Shown here piece after piece: positions 1 to 6,953 of a stretch of 14,348 nucleotides of DNA (positions are counted from its first letter, which is position 1; each line of letters opens with the position of its first letter). The position numbers were made by a program, and so were the translations under genes. This stretch comes from Puniceicoccales bacterium (GTDB lineage: Bacteria > Verrucomicrobiota > Verrucomicrobiia > Opitutales > Oceanipulchritudinaceae), in NCBI GenBank assembly GCA_030595525.1, contig JAUVDD010000016.1:1-14348 (forward strand), in the 5' to 3' direction. Below the pieces are notes generated by a model. That model did not search any database, was not told where the DNA came from, and saw only the letters and a list, made by a program, of their open reading frames with translations.

Positions 1-758
1 AAGGCCATTTCAGGCTCGATCATCCAGAATTCGCTGGCATGGCGTGAAGTGTTGGAATTCTCTGCCCGAAAAGTCGGACCGAAAGTATATACGTCGCCAT
101 GCGATAAGGCGAAGATCTCTGCTTCCAATTGGCCACTCACCGTCAAATAAGTGGGACGGCCAAAGAAGTCTTGTTCGTAATCGATCTTTCCATCCTCTGT
201 TTTTGGCGGATTTACCGGATCCAGGGTACTGACACGGAACATTTCTCCGGCGCCTTCACAGTCGCTCGCTGTTATCAGTGGAGTATGCACATACAGGAAT
301 CCCCTTTCCTGGAAAAATTGATGTATGGCGTAGGCAAGTCGGGATCTCACACGGAAAACCGCTCCAAACAGGTTAGATCGTGGGCGCAAATGGGAGATTT
401 CGCGAAGATACTCCAAACTATGTCGCTTCTTTTGCAGCGGATAGTCGTCGTCGGCACCACCGATCAGCTCAATATTCGCGGCCTTGACTTCCCACGTCTG
501 GCCCTTTCCGAGGCTTTCAACCAATTCCCCAGCCACTCGAACTGCTGATCCAGTCGTGTAATCATGAATCTTGTCATATCCTTCAATTCCCGCATCGACG
601 ATCACCTGAAGGTTCGCCAGACAGCTGCCATCGTTGATTTCCATGAAGGAAAATTCCTTCGAATCGCGACGAGTTCTTACCCATCCGTAAATCTCTACTT
701 GGGCATGGGATTCAACTGATCCCAGTGCTTCCTTAACTTTTAATCTTTTAAGGGTCAT
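1..758 (-). CDS. asnS: Asparaginyl-tRNA synthetase (5' part, runs off the left edge)
   Basis: This gene encodes the cytoplasmic class II synthetase that charges tRNA-Asn. About 252 N-terminal codons are present and the rest lies beyond base 1. Residues about 15-105 form the OB-fold anticodon-binding domain ([21 protein letters not shown]). The class II catalytic domain begins near residue 120 with [14 protein letters not shown], followed by [27 protein letters not shown]. The segment [37 protein letters not shown], read in pieces, is diagnostic: the GQL and [11 protein letters not shown] blocks are AsnS motifs, whereas an AspRS would differ here. The ATG at 756-758 gives the usual family N-terminus ([12 protein letters not shown]). 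No Shine-Dalgarno sequence is evident before it. A strong terminator for the upstream RNA ends only 43 nt away, so asnS must use a promoter within that gap or depend on read-through. Confidence 0.95.
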   Translation of the reverse strand, partial: MTLKRLKVKEALGSVESHAQVEIYGWVRTRRDSKEFSFMEINDGSCLANLQVIVDAGIEGYDKIHDYTTGSAVRVAGELVESLGKGQTWEVKAANIELIGGADDDYPLQKKRHSLEYLREISHLRPRSNLFGAVFRVRSRLAYAIHQFFQERGFLYVHTPLITASDCEGAGEMFRVSTLDPVNPPKTEDGKIDYEQDFFGRPTYLTVSGQLEAEIFALSHGDVYTFGPTFRAENSNTSRHASEFWMIEPEMA

Positions 759-801
759 ATATGTCCAATAATTCCTATACGTATCATCCCAAGCTTAAAA
801 T

Positions 802-839
802 AAAAAAAAGGACCCCGCATCTTTTCAGATGCGGAGCCC
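802..839 (-). terminator. Intrinsic terminator ending the large non-coding RNA
   Basis: On the minus strand a 13-bp stem (839-827 with 822-810, two G-U wobbles) is capped by a GAAA tetraloop and followed at once by eight T residues (809-802). This is a textbook Rho-independent terminator. It abuts the 3' strand of the closing helix of the upstream structured RNA (848-840), so it fixes that RNA's 3' end. It lies just upstream of asnS and is oriented toward it. Confidence 0.9.
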
Positions 840-1704
840 TAAATTGTGGGACGGCGCTCGCCACACGCTCTTTCCCGGTTGCTGACATTTGGCGCTCGTG
901 ATCTCTCATGGCTGCCAGCTCCCCGACGCTATTCCCCGAGGTTCTTCGGAGTTCCGGCCTCGTAGCAGGGCCGTAGGCGGAATTACTTCCCCCTATTTCG
1001 GGAGTGAGGCCTCTCAGCACGGATCATCTCGTAGTTGCGAACCACAAGCTTGCCGTACCCGCTAAGGATATCGCTGTAATCCGGTATCCTTACCGTTTTT
1101 CCCCAAGGTCGGCTCCTCTTTAATAATTGGACGTTTGCCTTGGGTTACGGGTCTGACCTCTTACCTCTCGGAGATGTGTTCAGTTTACAGGCTGTTGACT
1201 CGGTTTTTCGAGCCCACTGCTTCTCAAAGGAAACCTGTGGCTGTTGTCATGTACTCGGCCACTTGCTTCCCTGTTTGTCCGGACGTTTTCGCTGCACCGA
1301 CGTTATACGGCCGCTTTTGGTGAGAATGACCCTCACCCGCTTCGTTCAAACAGACGAACTGCACGGTAACATCTCTTGACCTTCCAGGTCACCGCGTTGG
1401 TTCCTCCAAGGACGCAAATCCTTCGGATTCCCTAACTTAATCAGCTGGTTTTGCGTGGTTCCATTTCTGGACCCGCCAGCCAATTTCCGGTCGTGTGCTT
1501 TCACAATTCAGAATGGTGTGACCCACTCCGGCACCGACGGTGAAAAATGCCTCAAGTCGTTGGGCTAAACTGAGAATTTCCTCGGAAATACTCAACCCCC
1601 GTTTCATGAGGAGCCAGATTCATTCGATCAATCTGACAGTTCCCCGGTTGCCCGGGATTATCCTGGGGCTTTCTGAGATAGAATGCCCTTTCTTTCAAAG
1701 AACT
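802..1704 (-). ncRNA. Large structured non-coding RNA, about 900 nt, family not recognised
   Basis: No credible ORF exists here, but the minus strand folds densely. All pairings were read by eye. The ends pair: 1510-1502 (TGAATTGTG) with 848-840, nine pairs, directly followed inward by 1497-1492 (CACACG) with 867-862. Inside lie: 1481-1476 with 1448-1443, enclosing a GAAA-capped hairpin (1474-1457); 1396-1388 with 1370-1362 (nine pairs); 1337-1332 with 1324-1319; 1150-1147 with 1096-1093, stacked near 1144-1138 with 1108-1102; 1092-1085 with 1070-1063 (eight perfect pairs); 1048-1040 with 1036-1028 (nine pairs); 1011-1006 with 961-956; 951-946 with 939-934; and 919-913 with 887-881. A 5' domain adds hairpins at 1657-1642 (GCAA loop), 1635-1615 and 1593-1572 (CGAG loop). 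A promoter at 1740-1711 and a terminator at 839-802 delimit the transcript. The tmRNA tRNA-like end, RNase P core motifs, SRP motif and intron cores were looked for and not found. Function is unknown. The size resembles ornate large RNAs such as GOLLD, ROOL and OLE, but I cannot assign it to any of them. Confidence 0.75.
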
Positions 1705-1710
1705 GAGGAT

Positions 1711-1740
1711 ATTATGCTCTCAATGAATTCCACCTGTCAA
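1711..1740 (-). promoter_or_regulatory. Sigma70-type promoter of the large non-coding RNA
   Basis: Reading the minus strand, a perfect -35 hexamer TTGACA (1740-1735) is followed after 18 nt by CATAAT (1716-1711), five of six matches to the -10 consensus. Transcription would start near 1704, just before the first hairpins of the structured RNA. No ORF begins downstream before the terminator at 839-802, which supports its being the promoter of a stand-alone RNA. Confidence 0.7.
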
Positions 1741-1765
1741 CATAAATTGCTGTATATCAACGATT

Positions 1766-1881
1766 TGTGAATAACTTCTCTTTTTCAGTCATCATAATCT
1801 GAGACAATTGCACAAGTTCCTCATTGATATGTAGATACAAACCACTGCAAATGTGAATAACTTTGTGAATACGGTGAATAA
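1766..1881. promoter_or_regulatory. Cluster of DnaA-box-like 9-mers beside an AT-rich stretch
   Basis: Two exact matches to the DnaA box TTATNCACA occur, read on the minus strand as TTATTCACA: 1766-1774 and 1852-1860. Two one-mismatch copies follow in the same orientation: 1864-1872 (GTATTCACA) and 1873-1881 (TTATTCACC). The first two share 12 identical bases (TGTGAATAACTT on the plus strand). Bases 1886-1975 beyond them are conspicuously AT-rich, rich in A-runs, and contain a TTACCC...GGGTAA inverted repeat (1922-1927, 1945-1950). This could be a replication origin, a DnaA titration site or a DnaA-controlled regulatory region for the RNA promoter at 1711-1740. No dnaA gene is in the window, and an origin function is inference. 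Confidence 0.45.
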
Positions 1882-1975
1882 CTCCAAATTAGCCATAAAA
1901 CTGCTAAAAAAGCGGAATTAATTACCCGAAAAACAGGAATTATTGGGTAAATGTATAAAAAGATAGAGAATCGGA

Positions 1976-2947
1976 TCAATCCTCAGGTTCAGCGTCCTCG
2001 TTGATCATCCGGACTTCTTCAAGAATCGCCTTAATAATCAGAATGGCCTCACCAAAGTCAGCTTCCTGGCTCTTGTTATCAAAGGAGATATTCTTCTCAC
2101 GCGGTTCATATATCCAGCTACCCCACTCATCACTGAGGATATTCAAGGCCTTTATTGCAGAACCCAGCAGCTTCACATCAAGCCGTCGCAACTCATAGAG
2201 CTTGGACCGTTCCCATTCCTGCAGGATCCGTTCCAGCTCAGCTATGGCGATGCGGTCCGCCGGTGGCTGAAGTTCCAGTCCTTCAATTTTCCTGGTATAG
2301 CGATCCTCGAATGTTTCCACAAACTGGGAGAAGGCTCGGGTCTGTTCATAGAGCTCCTTATGCTTTGCGATCTCAAGTGAGAGCTGATCGATCCTGCGGA
2401 ATCTCACCCAGGCATCCGGTCCAAGGGTTAGATTTGCATCCAATACTTGCTTATACATATCCGCCTGGGATTTCACTTCCTCCATCATTGCTGAATCCAG
2501 TTGGCGCATCTGATTGAGAATATCAGCAGGAATCCGTCCCTCATACTGTACAAAACGATCTGTCTTTCCGCGTTCCTGACGATCAGCGATCTCCTCCTTG
2601 ATGCGTTCGGCTTCGCGTAATTGCTGCAATCTCACAGCTTCCCTTGACGCCTTGAGTTCTTCACTGGCCACCAGATCGCTCCGGGCTTGATGTTCCCGGG
2701 CAACAATCAGGGGAACAACTAACATGCAACCAATCAACGCCATGACGCCCCATGATCCCAAAACCGGATCACTCTTCTTGTTCAGTGAGAAAAACAAAAT
2801 AAACACCACCGATAGGAAGGCAACGAACGCTGGCCAGACATCAGACATGAAACTTCCCTGAATCCAGGAAACATCCGGATACCATCCAGCAATCAGATGG
2901 TAACCATATGCAAACAGCAGACAGATTAATAACAGGATGATTCTCAT
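1976..2947 (-). CDS. Unknown membrane protein with three N-terminal helices and a charged helical cytoplasmic domain
   Basis: I do not recognise a family for this 323-residue product. Hydrophobic segments lie at residues about 3-20, 37-55 and 66-84. A strongly charged, probably coiled-coil stretch follows (about 86-130, with runs such as LREAERIKEEIADRQER). A long, mostly helical hydrophilic domain then extends to an acidic C-terminus (NEDAEPED). There are no cysteine clusters or recognisable catalytic motifs. Its ATG overlaps the tatD stop codon (ATGA), so the two are almost certainly cotranscribed and translationally coupled. The architecture suggests a membrane-anchored scaffold or envelope protein, but that is only inference from shape. 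Confidence 0.8.
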   Translation of the reverse strand: MRIILLLICLLFAYGYHLIAGWYPDVSWIQGSFMSDVWPAFVAFLSVVFILFFSLNKKSDPVLGSWGVMALIGCMLVVPLIVAREHQARSDLVASEELKASREAVRLQQLREAERIKEEIADRQERGKTDRFVQYEGRIPADILNQMRQLDSAMMEEVKSQADMYKQVLDANLTLGPDAWVRFRRIDQLSLEIAKHKELYEQTRAFSQFVETFEDRYTRKIEGLELQPPADRIAIAELERILQEWERSKLYELRRLDVKLLGSAIKALNILSDEWGSWIYEPREKNISFDNKSQEADFGEAILIIKAILEEVRMINEDAEPED

Positions 2948-3747
2948 TCCACTACCAGATTGTAGAATTCGACTGCATTCCGCGTGCTTATGTTCGTAAT
3001 TTCTTCCAATGAGACACCAAATAAATCTGCAGCGTAAGCTGCGATATGCGAAACATTCCCTGGTTCATTGACTCGTCCGCGCACTGGTTCCGGGGAAAGA
3101 TAAGGTGAATCGGTTTCCAGCATCAATTTTTCCACTCCCTGTTCCAATGCCGCTTGTCGAATAGGTTCGGCTGATGCGTTCTTATACGTCAAGATGCCCG
3201 TAAAGGACGCACGCCCTCCCCGCTTATTGATTTCGCGGACCAATTCCGGTCCATCCGTAAAACAATGAAAAACGACTTTTTCCCAATTGATACCACTCTG
3301 GTCAATCATCTGGATACATTCCATCACGGCGTTACGGGAATGAATGACCACCGGACAATCCAACTGATACGCCAGTTGTAATTGTTCCCGAAACACAATT
3401 TCCTGCAATTGCTTCAGTTCGGCGGCCTCATCGGGATATTTTGGCATATGAAAATGATCCAATCCAATTTCTCCAAGTGCCACAGGCATGGGATCGGTCA
3501 TAAAGTAGGTGGATATTGCCTTAATTTGCTCCTTCCAATCATCCCCGATATCACATGGATGTATCCCGACTGTCCAATCAACACGGGCGTCTATTCCAGC
3601 AATTTTGTAGTACAGGTTCCAATCCTTCTGGCTCGTTCCGATGGTAACACACCGTCCGATTCCGGCTTCCTCCATCCTCGCCAGGACCTCATTGGCTTCA
3701 TTCTTGAGAATCGCCTTTTCCAGGTGGCAATGCGTATCAATTAGCAT
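2944..3747 (-). CDS. tatD: TatD-family metal-dependent hydrolase/DNase
   Basis: The 267-residue protein has the full TatD amidohydrolase signature. The metal ligands of the TIM barrel are visible: D-T-H-C-H at residues 4-8 (H6, H8), E93 in LGEIGLDHFH, H136 in VVIHSRNA, H161 in VVFHCF, and D213 in LETDSPYLSPEP. Length is typical (about 255-270). TatD proteins are cytoplasmic metal-dependent nucleases linked to DNA repair and 3'-5' trimming of DNA or RNA ends. It is the first gene of a two-gene minus-strand unit with the unknown membrane protein gene that overlaps its stop. It is divergent from rodZ across 97 bp in which I see no convincing promoter. Confidence 0.95.
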   Translation of the reverse strand: MLIDTHCHLEKAILKNEANEVLARMEEAGIGRCVTIGTSQKDWNLYYKIAGIDARVDWTVGIHPCDIGDDWKEQIKAISTYFMTDPMPVALGEIGLDHFHMPKYPDEAAELKQLQEIVFREQLQLAYQLDCPVVIHSRNAVMECIQMIDQSGINWEKVVFHCFTDGPELVREINKRGGRASFTGILTYKNASAEPIRQAALEQGVEKLMLETDSPYLSPEPVRGRVNEPGNVSHIAAYAADLFGVSLEEITNISTRNAVEFYNLVVE

Positions 3748-3844
3748 ACGATATCAATGAGTCATATCATTCAGGAACTTCAACTGTTAATCGAATGTTC
3801 TTTTTAGTTTGAAAGTAACATACTTTTAGCATTCTCATGAACGT

Positions 3845-4768
3845 ATGATCGGTGAACGTCTAGAAGAGGCCAGAAAACGCAAGGGCGTATCCATTCGCGA
3901 AGTTGCTGAAACAACAAAGATTCGTGGAGACTATTTGCTAGCTATGGAGGATAATTCCTTCGATATTCCCTTGCCGGAAATTTATATCAGGGGATTCCTG
4001 AGAAACTATGCACGATTCCTCAATTTGGATTCGAGTAGGTTATTAACGGATTACGAGGCACACCTGTTGGGCAAGACTGTTCATCCGTCTGGATCAGGAA
4101 CGCAATCCTCCGGTCAGAAATCGCTTGGCCGAGTCGAAATCCCCAATCAGGGAGAAGCACCCACTTCCGGACATGTCCCGGAGGATAGAGCGGTCATCAC
4201 CGAAGCACCAGAGTCCGATGGCCCGGATCCGGAATTGACCTTCAACCTCAACAAGGGATCTCCAGCCTCCGGTCCTCCTCCTGCCCGTAAATTGAAGCGT
4301 GAATCCTCAATAATGGAACAGGACGTATGGAACGAGAATAAGACGCTCTACATGAAGATTGGTCTGGTCTTTATGGCCATTCTGCTGGTTTCGATTATTC
4401 TCGTGATCATGATCCAGATGTTGAGTGGCAAGGGTGATACCCCTGAACTTAATCCAGAACTGGCGACCACTCAGACCACACAGGTTCAAAATCCGGTTAT
4501 TTCCGAGCCAACCAGTTCAGCATTGGAGACCAGCTCAAGTAACATTATCACCATTTCCGCTACTGACAGCTTAACATTGATCGTCGAGCAGACTCTCGAC
4601 CGCAAACGTCTATACAGCGGGACCTTGATCGCTGGTGAGTCGCTATCGCTCGAAAAGGAAGGCCCTGTCTCCATCCGTTTCTCAAGTGGCTCCGCCATGC
4701 AGATTGAAAAGGACGGGAATCAATACAATATTCCGCAAACCGGGATGGGCCGGACGGTTATCGAGTAA
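3845..4768 (+). CDS. rodZ: RodZ-like helix-turn-helix membrane protein
   Basis: Residues about 1-75 form the RodZ-type helix-turn-helix (IGERLEEARKRKGVSIREVAETTKIRGDYLLAMEDN, then IPLPEIYIRGFLRNYARFLNLD, quoted in pieces). In RodZ this domain binds MreB in the cytoplasm. A Ser/Pro/Gly-rich linker (about 80-160) leads to a basic patch (KLKRES) and one transmembrane segment at about 169-192. The C-terminal part (about 235-305) resembles the periplasmic RodZ beta domain (DUF4115), with SLTLIVEQTLDRKRLYSGTL. The expected role is to anchor MreB and help maintain rod shape and lateral wall growth. The ATG at 3845 is the only sensible start, because the ATG at 3837 meets a stop after three codons. 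No Shine-Dalgarno sequence is visible. The gene converges on rsmG with only four bases between stop codons. Confidence 0.88.
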   Translation: MIGERLEEARKRKGVSIREVAETTKIRGDYLLAMEDNSFDIPLPEIYIRGFLRNYARFLNLDSSRLLTDYEAHLLGKTVHPSGSGTQSSGQKSLGRVEIPNQGEAPTSGHVPEDRAVITEAPESDGPDPELTFNLNKGSPASGPPPARKLKRESSIMEQDVWNENKTLYMKIGLVFMAILLVSIILVIMIQMLSGKGDTPELNPELATTQTTQVQNPVISEPTSSALETSSSNIITISATDSLTLIVEQTLDRKRLYSGTLIAGESLSLEKEGPVSIRFSSGSAMQIEKDGNQYNIPQTGMGRTVIE

Positions 4769-4772
4769 AACC

Positions 4773-5435
4773 TTAGTTTTCCTCAGGTAATTTCGCCTTC
4801 AGAACCTGACCACGCGTCAAGTGGATAATGTATTTCTCTGAGAAGTAAGGATCTGGAACCTTTTCCTCGATGGGATAAACAGCGAACGGCTCAATTTCCA
4901 AAGAATCCAGTTCTTCCTTATACAAGCTCCCTTTCCAATAGAGTACCCCATTTGGCAGTTCTGCTGTGCCACCTTTGCGGATATTCCTTCGCATCCAACC
5001 AAGGAATCTAGGAAGCGAAGCAACTGCTCGTCCAATCACGAACTCCCATGAGGATTCCAGTGTCTCGGCGCGTTTATTCACGACCTGGGCATTCTTCAGT
5101 TGGAGATCCTTGATCATCTCGTCGACCGCCTTTGCCTTCTTGGCGATCGAATCGCAAAGAAAGAAATTCGTCCGGGGAAAACAAATTGCCAACGGTGTCC
5201 CAGGTAATCCCCCACCCGTTCCGACATCCAGGACGCGGATACGCTCGGGAAACTCGACCCACTTGGACATTGCCAGGGAATGAACCAGATGATGCAGAAC
5301 GAAGTTATCCATGTCCTTTCGGGACACCAGATTGATTCGCTCATTCCATGCGCGGAAAAGATTTTCCAGCTGAACTAACTTCTGTAGCTTGTTCGTATCC
5401 AATTCAGGAAAGTACTTCTCAATCAAACCGGACAT
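4773..5435 (-). CDS. rsmG: 16S rRNA (guanine-527-N7)-methyltransferase RsmG (GidB)
   Basis: This SAM-dependent methyltransferase modifies G527 of 16S rRNA; loss of RsmG in other bacteria gives low-level streptomycin resistance. The 220-residue length fits the family. Key blocks are WNERINLVSRKD (residues 30-41), the SAM-binding loop DVGTGGGLPGTPLAI (70-84), the acidic ribose contact after it (CDSIAKKAKAV), and the conserved GRAVA segment (135-139). A clear AGGAG Shine-Dalgarno sequence lies nine bases before the ATG and overlaps the end of trxB, showing coupling to the upstream gene. It is the last gene of the miaB-trxB-rsmG run, with no room for a terminator before the convergent rodZ. Confidence 0.95.
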   Translation of the reverse strand: MSGLIEKYFPELDTNKLQKLVQLENLFRAWNERINLVSRKDMDNFVLHHLVHSLAMSKWVEFPERIRVLDVGTGGGLPGTPLAICFPRTNFFLCDSIAKKAKAVDEMIKDLQLKNAQVVNKRAETLESSWEFVIGRAVASLPRFLGWMRRNIRKGGTAELPNGVLYWKGSLYKEELDSLEIEPFAVYPIEEKVPDPYFSEKYIIHLTRGQVLKAKLPEEN

Positions 5436-5444
5436 TGGGAAATT

Positions 5445-5449
5445 CTCCT
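5445..5449 (-). promoter_or_regulatory. Ribosome binding site of rsmG
   Basis: AGGAG on the minus strand lies nine bases upstream of the rsmG ATG and overlaps the trxB stop codon (TAG GAG). It is one of the few consensus Shine-Dalgarno sequences in this window, and it confirms the rsmG start at 5435. Confidence 0.75.
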
Positions 5450-6380
5450 AAGCCAGCTCTGCCAGCCAGCGCTCTGCTTCGATCGCTGATTGGCAACCCA
5501 TTCCTGCTGCTGTGATTGCCTGGCGGAATACGTGATCGGCGCAATCACCGGCTACAAACACTCCGGGAACCTTCGTTTTCACCTGACTGCCCGTTTCAGG
5601 AACAAAGTATCCATTTTCATCGGTAGCCAGTTCTTTAGCGAATGGAGCCGTATTGGGGATGTGTCCAATCGCGATGAAGAATCCCTTGGATTCAAGTTCT
5701 GTAATTTCACCAGACTTCACATTCCTTATACTGGCAGCACGCATGTTGCCTTCTTCATCAGCGAGAACTTCAGTTGGGACGGTATCCCAATGTACTTCAA
5801 TTTTCTCATGAGAAACAACACGGTTCGCCATAATTGGAGATGCTCGAAGCTCATCACGGCGATGCAGGAGGTGAATCTTGCTACAAAAATGGGTCAGGAA
5901 CATGGCTTCTTCACAGGCGCTGTCACCCCCACCCACGACAATGACTTCCATATCGCGGTAGAATGCGCCATCACAGGTGGCGCAGGTTGTCACACCCTTC
6001 CCACCAAACATTTCCTTTTCTCCGGGAATACCAATAAGCCTTGGGCTGGCCCCCGTTGCAATGATCACCGCTTTCGCTTCGAAGGTTTTACCATCTTCAG
6101 CTGTGAGGACCTTGGTTTCTCCACTAAAATCCACCGAGGCAATCCGGACATATTCAGTGCGTGTCCCGAATTTCTCCGCCTGCTTGCGCAGTTTTTCCAT
6201 CAAGGAATACCCATCGATCCCCTCGGGCCATCCAGGAAAGTTTTCCACTTCGCTGGTCGTGGTCAATTGTCCACCCGGTTGGGCTCCTTCCAGAACCAGA
6301 GGATTCAAATTGGCACGAGACGCATAGATTGCGGCGGTCAGTCCGGCACACCCGGTACCCAGAATTATAATGTTTTCCAT
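5448..6380 (-). CDS. trxB: Thioredoxin reductase
   Basis: This FAD-dependent flavoenzyme passes electrons from NADPH to thioredoxin in the cytoplasm. At 310 residues it has the bacterial low-molecular-weight length. Visible motifs are the FAD dinucleotide fold at 8-13 (GTGCAG, with Cys where Pro is usual in GxGPAG), [17 protein letters not shown] (35-51), the redox-active C133-A-T-C136, the NADPH-binding [10 protein letters not shown] (150-159), HRRDE (173-177) typical of NADPH-dependent enzymes, and the FAD-binding GDCAD (279-283, commonly GDVxD). It starts with ATG at 6380 ([10 protein letters not shown]); no Shine-Dalgarno sequence precedes it. It lies 16 bp after the unknown membrane protein gene and 12 bp before rsmG. 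Confidence 0.96.
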   Translation of the reverse strand: MENIIILGTGCAGLTAAIYASRANLNPLVLEGAQPGGQLTTTSEVENFPGWPEGIDGYSLMEKLRKQAEKFGTRTEYVRIASVDFSGETKVLTAEDGKTFEAKAVIIATGASPRLIGIPGEKEMFGGKGVTTCATCDGAFYRDMEVIVVGGGDSACEEAMFLTHFCSKIHLLHRRDELRASPIMANRVVSHEKIEVHWDTVPTEVLADEEGNMRAASIRNVKSGEITELESKGFFIAIGHIPNTAPFAKELATDENGYFVPETGSQVKTKVPGVFVAGDCADHVFRQAITAAGMGCQSAIEAERWLAELA

Positions 6381-6396
6381 ACTTTAGATATTTAAA

Positions 6397-6942
6397 TTAA
6401 TATTGTGTGGCTGCTACCAGAAGACTGGATCCCATCACAACAAGGATTATTCCCAGAATTCTTACCCGGATCACTGACTTGTAGAGCCAGTTGACCGTAT
6501 CCCGCATCTTGAAGGGCATGATTCCATACCAAAGTGCCAACACAATGAAGATGTAGAGGATTGTTACCAAAACCAGGCGTTCCGGAATGTCGTACAGTCC
6601 AAATGCGGATTTCAAGCCAGTGTTGGCGCTCAAAAGAATCAGCACGGATACTCCCCTCACCGCCAGGAAATCCTTCACGTAGAAAATTGACCCGATCAGT
6701 GTCGCAGCGAACAAAATAATAAGCAGATTCTTGTAGTCACCAAAATCGGATTGTCCCAACTGGGAGATTTTCCAGAGAAACCACCCACCACCTGCAATTA
6801 TGGTGACTAGACCGGTTATTCGATCACGTGGAAAGGCGCGAAAGCCTTTTTCGATTTTGGAAGGTACTGCCAGCAACGGAAATCCAATGATAAAAAGGAC
6901 GGCTGCAGCCAATATGGTAAAAGTAATGAGGGATGGAATCAT
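6397..6942 (-). CDS. Unknown polytopic membrane protein between miaB and trxB
   Basis: I do not recognise this family. The product (181 residues from the ATG at 6942) is almost entirely membrane. Counting from that start, hydrophobic segments lie at about 3-25, 41-59, 71-89, 93-107, 122-142 and 160-179, giving five or six helices with short basic loops (for example KIEKGFRAFPRDR). No catalytic or metal motif is evident. An upstream TTG at 6957 would add MNPVQ and overlap the miaB stop (TTGA), so translational coupling is possible. I prefer the ATG but cannot exclude the TTG. It is in one operon-like run with miaB, trxB and rsmG. Confidence 0.75.
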   Translation of the reverse strand: MIPSLITFTILAAAVLFIIGFPLLAVPSKIEKGFRAFPRDRITGLVTIIAGGGWFLWKISQLGQSDFGDYKNLLIILFAATLIGSIFYVKDFLAVRGVSVLILLSANTGLKSAFGLYDIPERLVLVTILYIFIVLALWYGIMPFKMRDTVNWLYKSVIRVRILGIILVVMGSSLLVAATQY

Positions 6943-6953
6943 CTGTACAGGAT

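Noticed and set aside
784..1020. 78-residue minus-strand ORF near the asnS start
   Set aside because: It lies wholly within the helices and terminator of the structured RNA, its C-terminus is translated terminator sequence, and its composition is unlike a protein. Coding is very unlikely.
1135..1379. Two overlapping short plus-strand ORFs in the gap
   Set aside because: They run antisense to the densely paired RNA, with no ribosome site and Cys/Arg-rich atypical composition.
802..1704. Large RNA as tmRNA, RNase P RNA, group I or group II intron
   Set aside because: There is no tRNA-like 3' end or CCA, no GAGGAAAGTCC or ACAGAA RNase P cores, no group I P7 motif, no group II domain V or GUGYG start, and no intron-encoded protein.
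802..1704. T-box leader of asnS
   Set aside because: It is far too long, I see no T-box bulge sequence, and the terminator shows no evident antiterminator partner next to a T-box motif.
1922..1950. TTACCC...GGGTAA inverted repeat as a terminator after the 1976-2947 gene
   Set aside because: The stem has only six pairs with a 17-base loop, and no T-run follows immediately.
5490..6395. 301-residue plus-strand ORF
   Set aside because: It is the antisense shadow of trxB, whose motifs are complete. The product has no recognisable domain.
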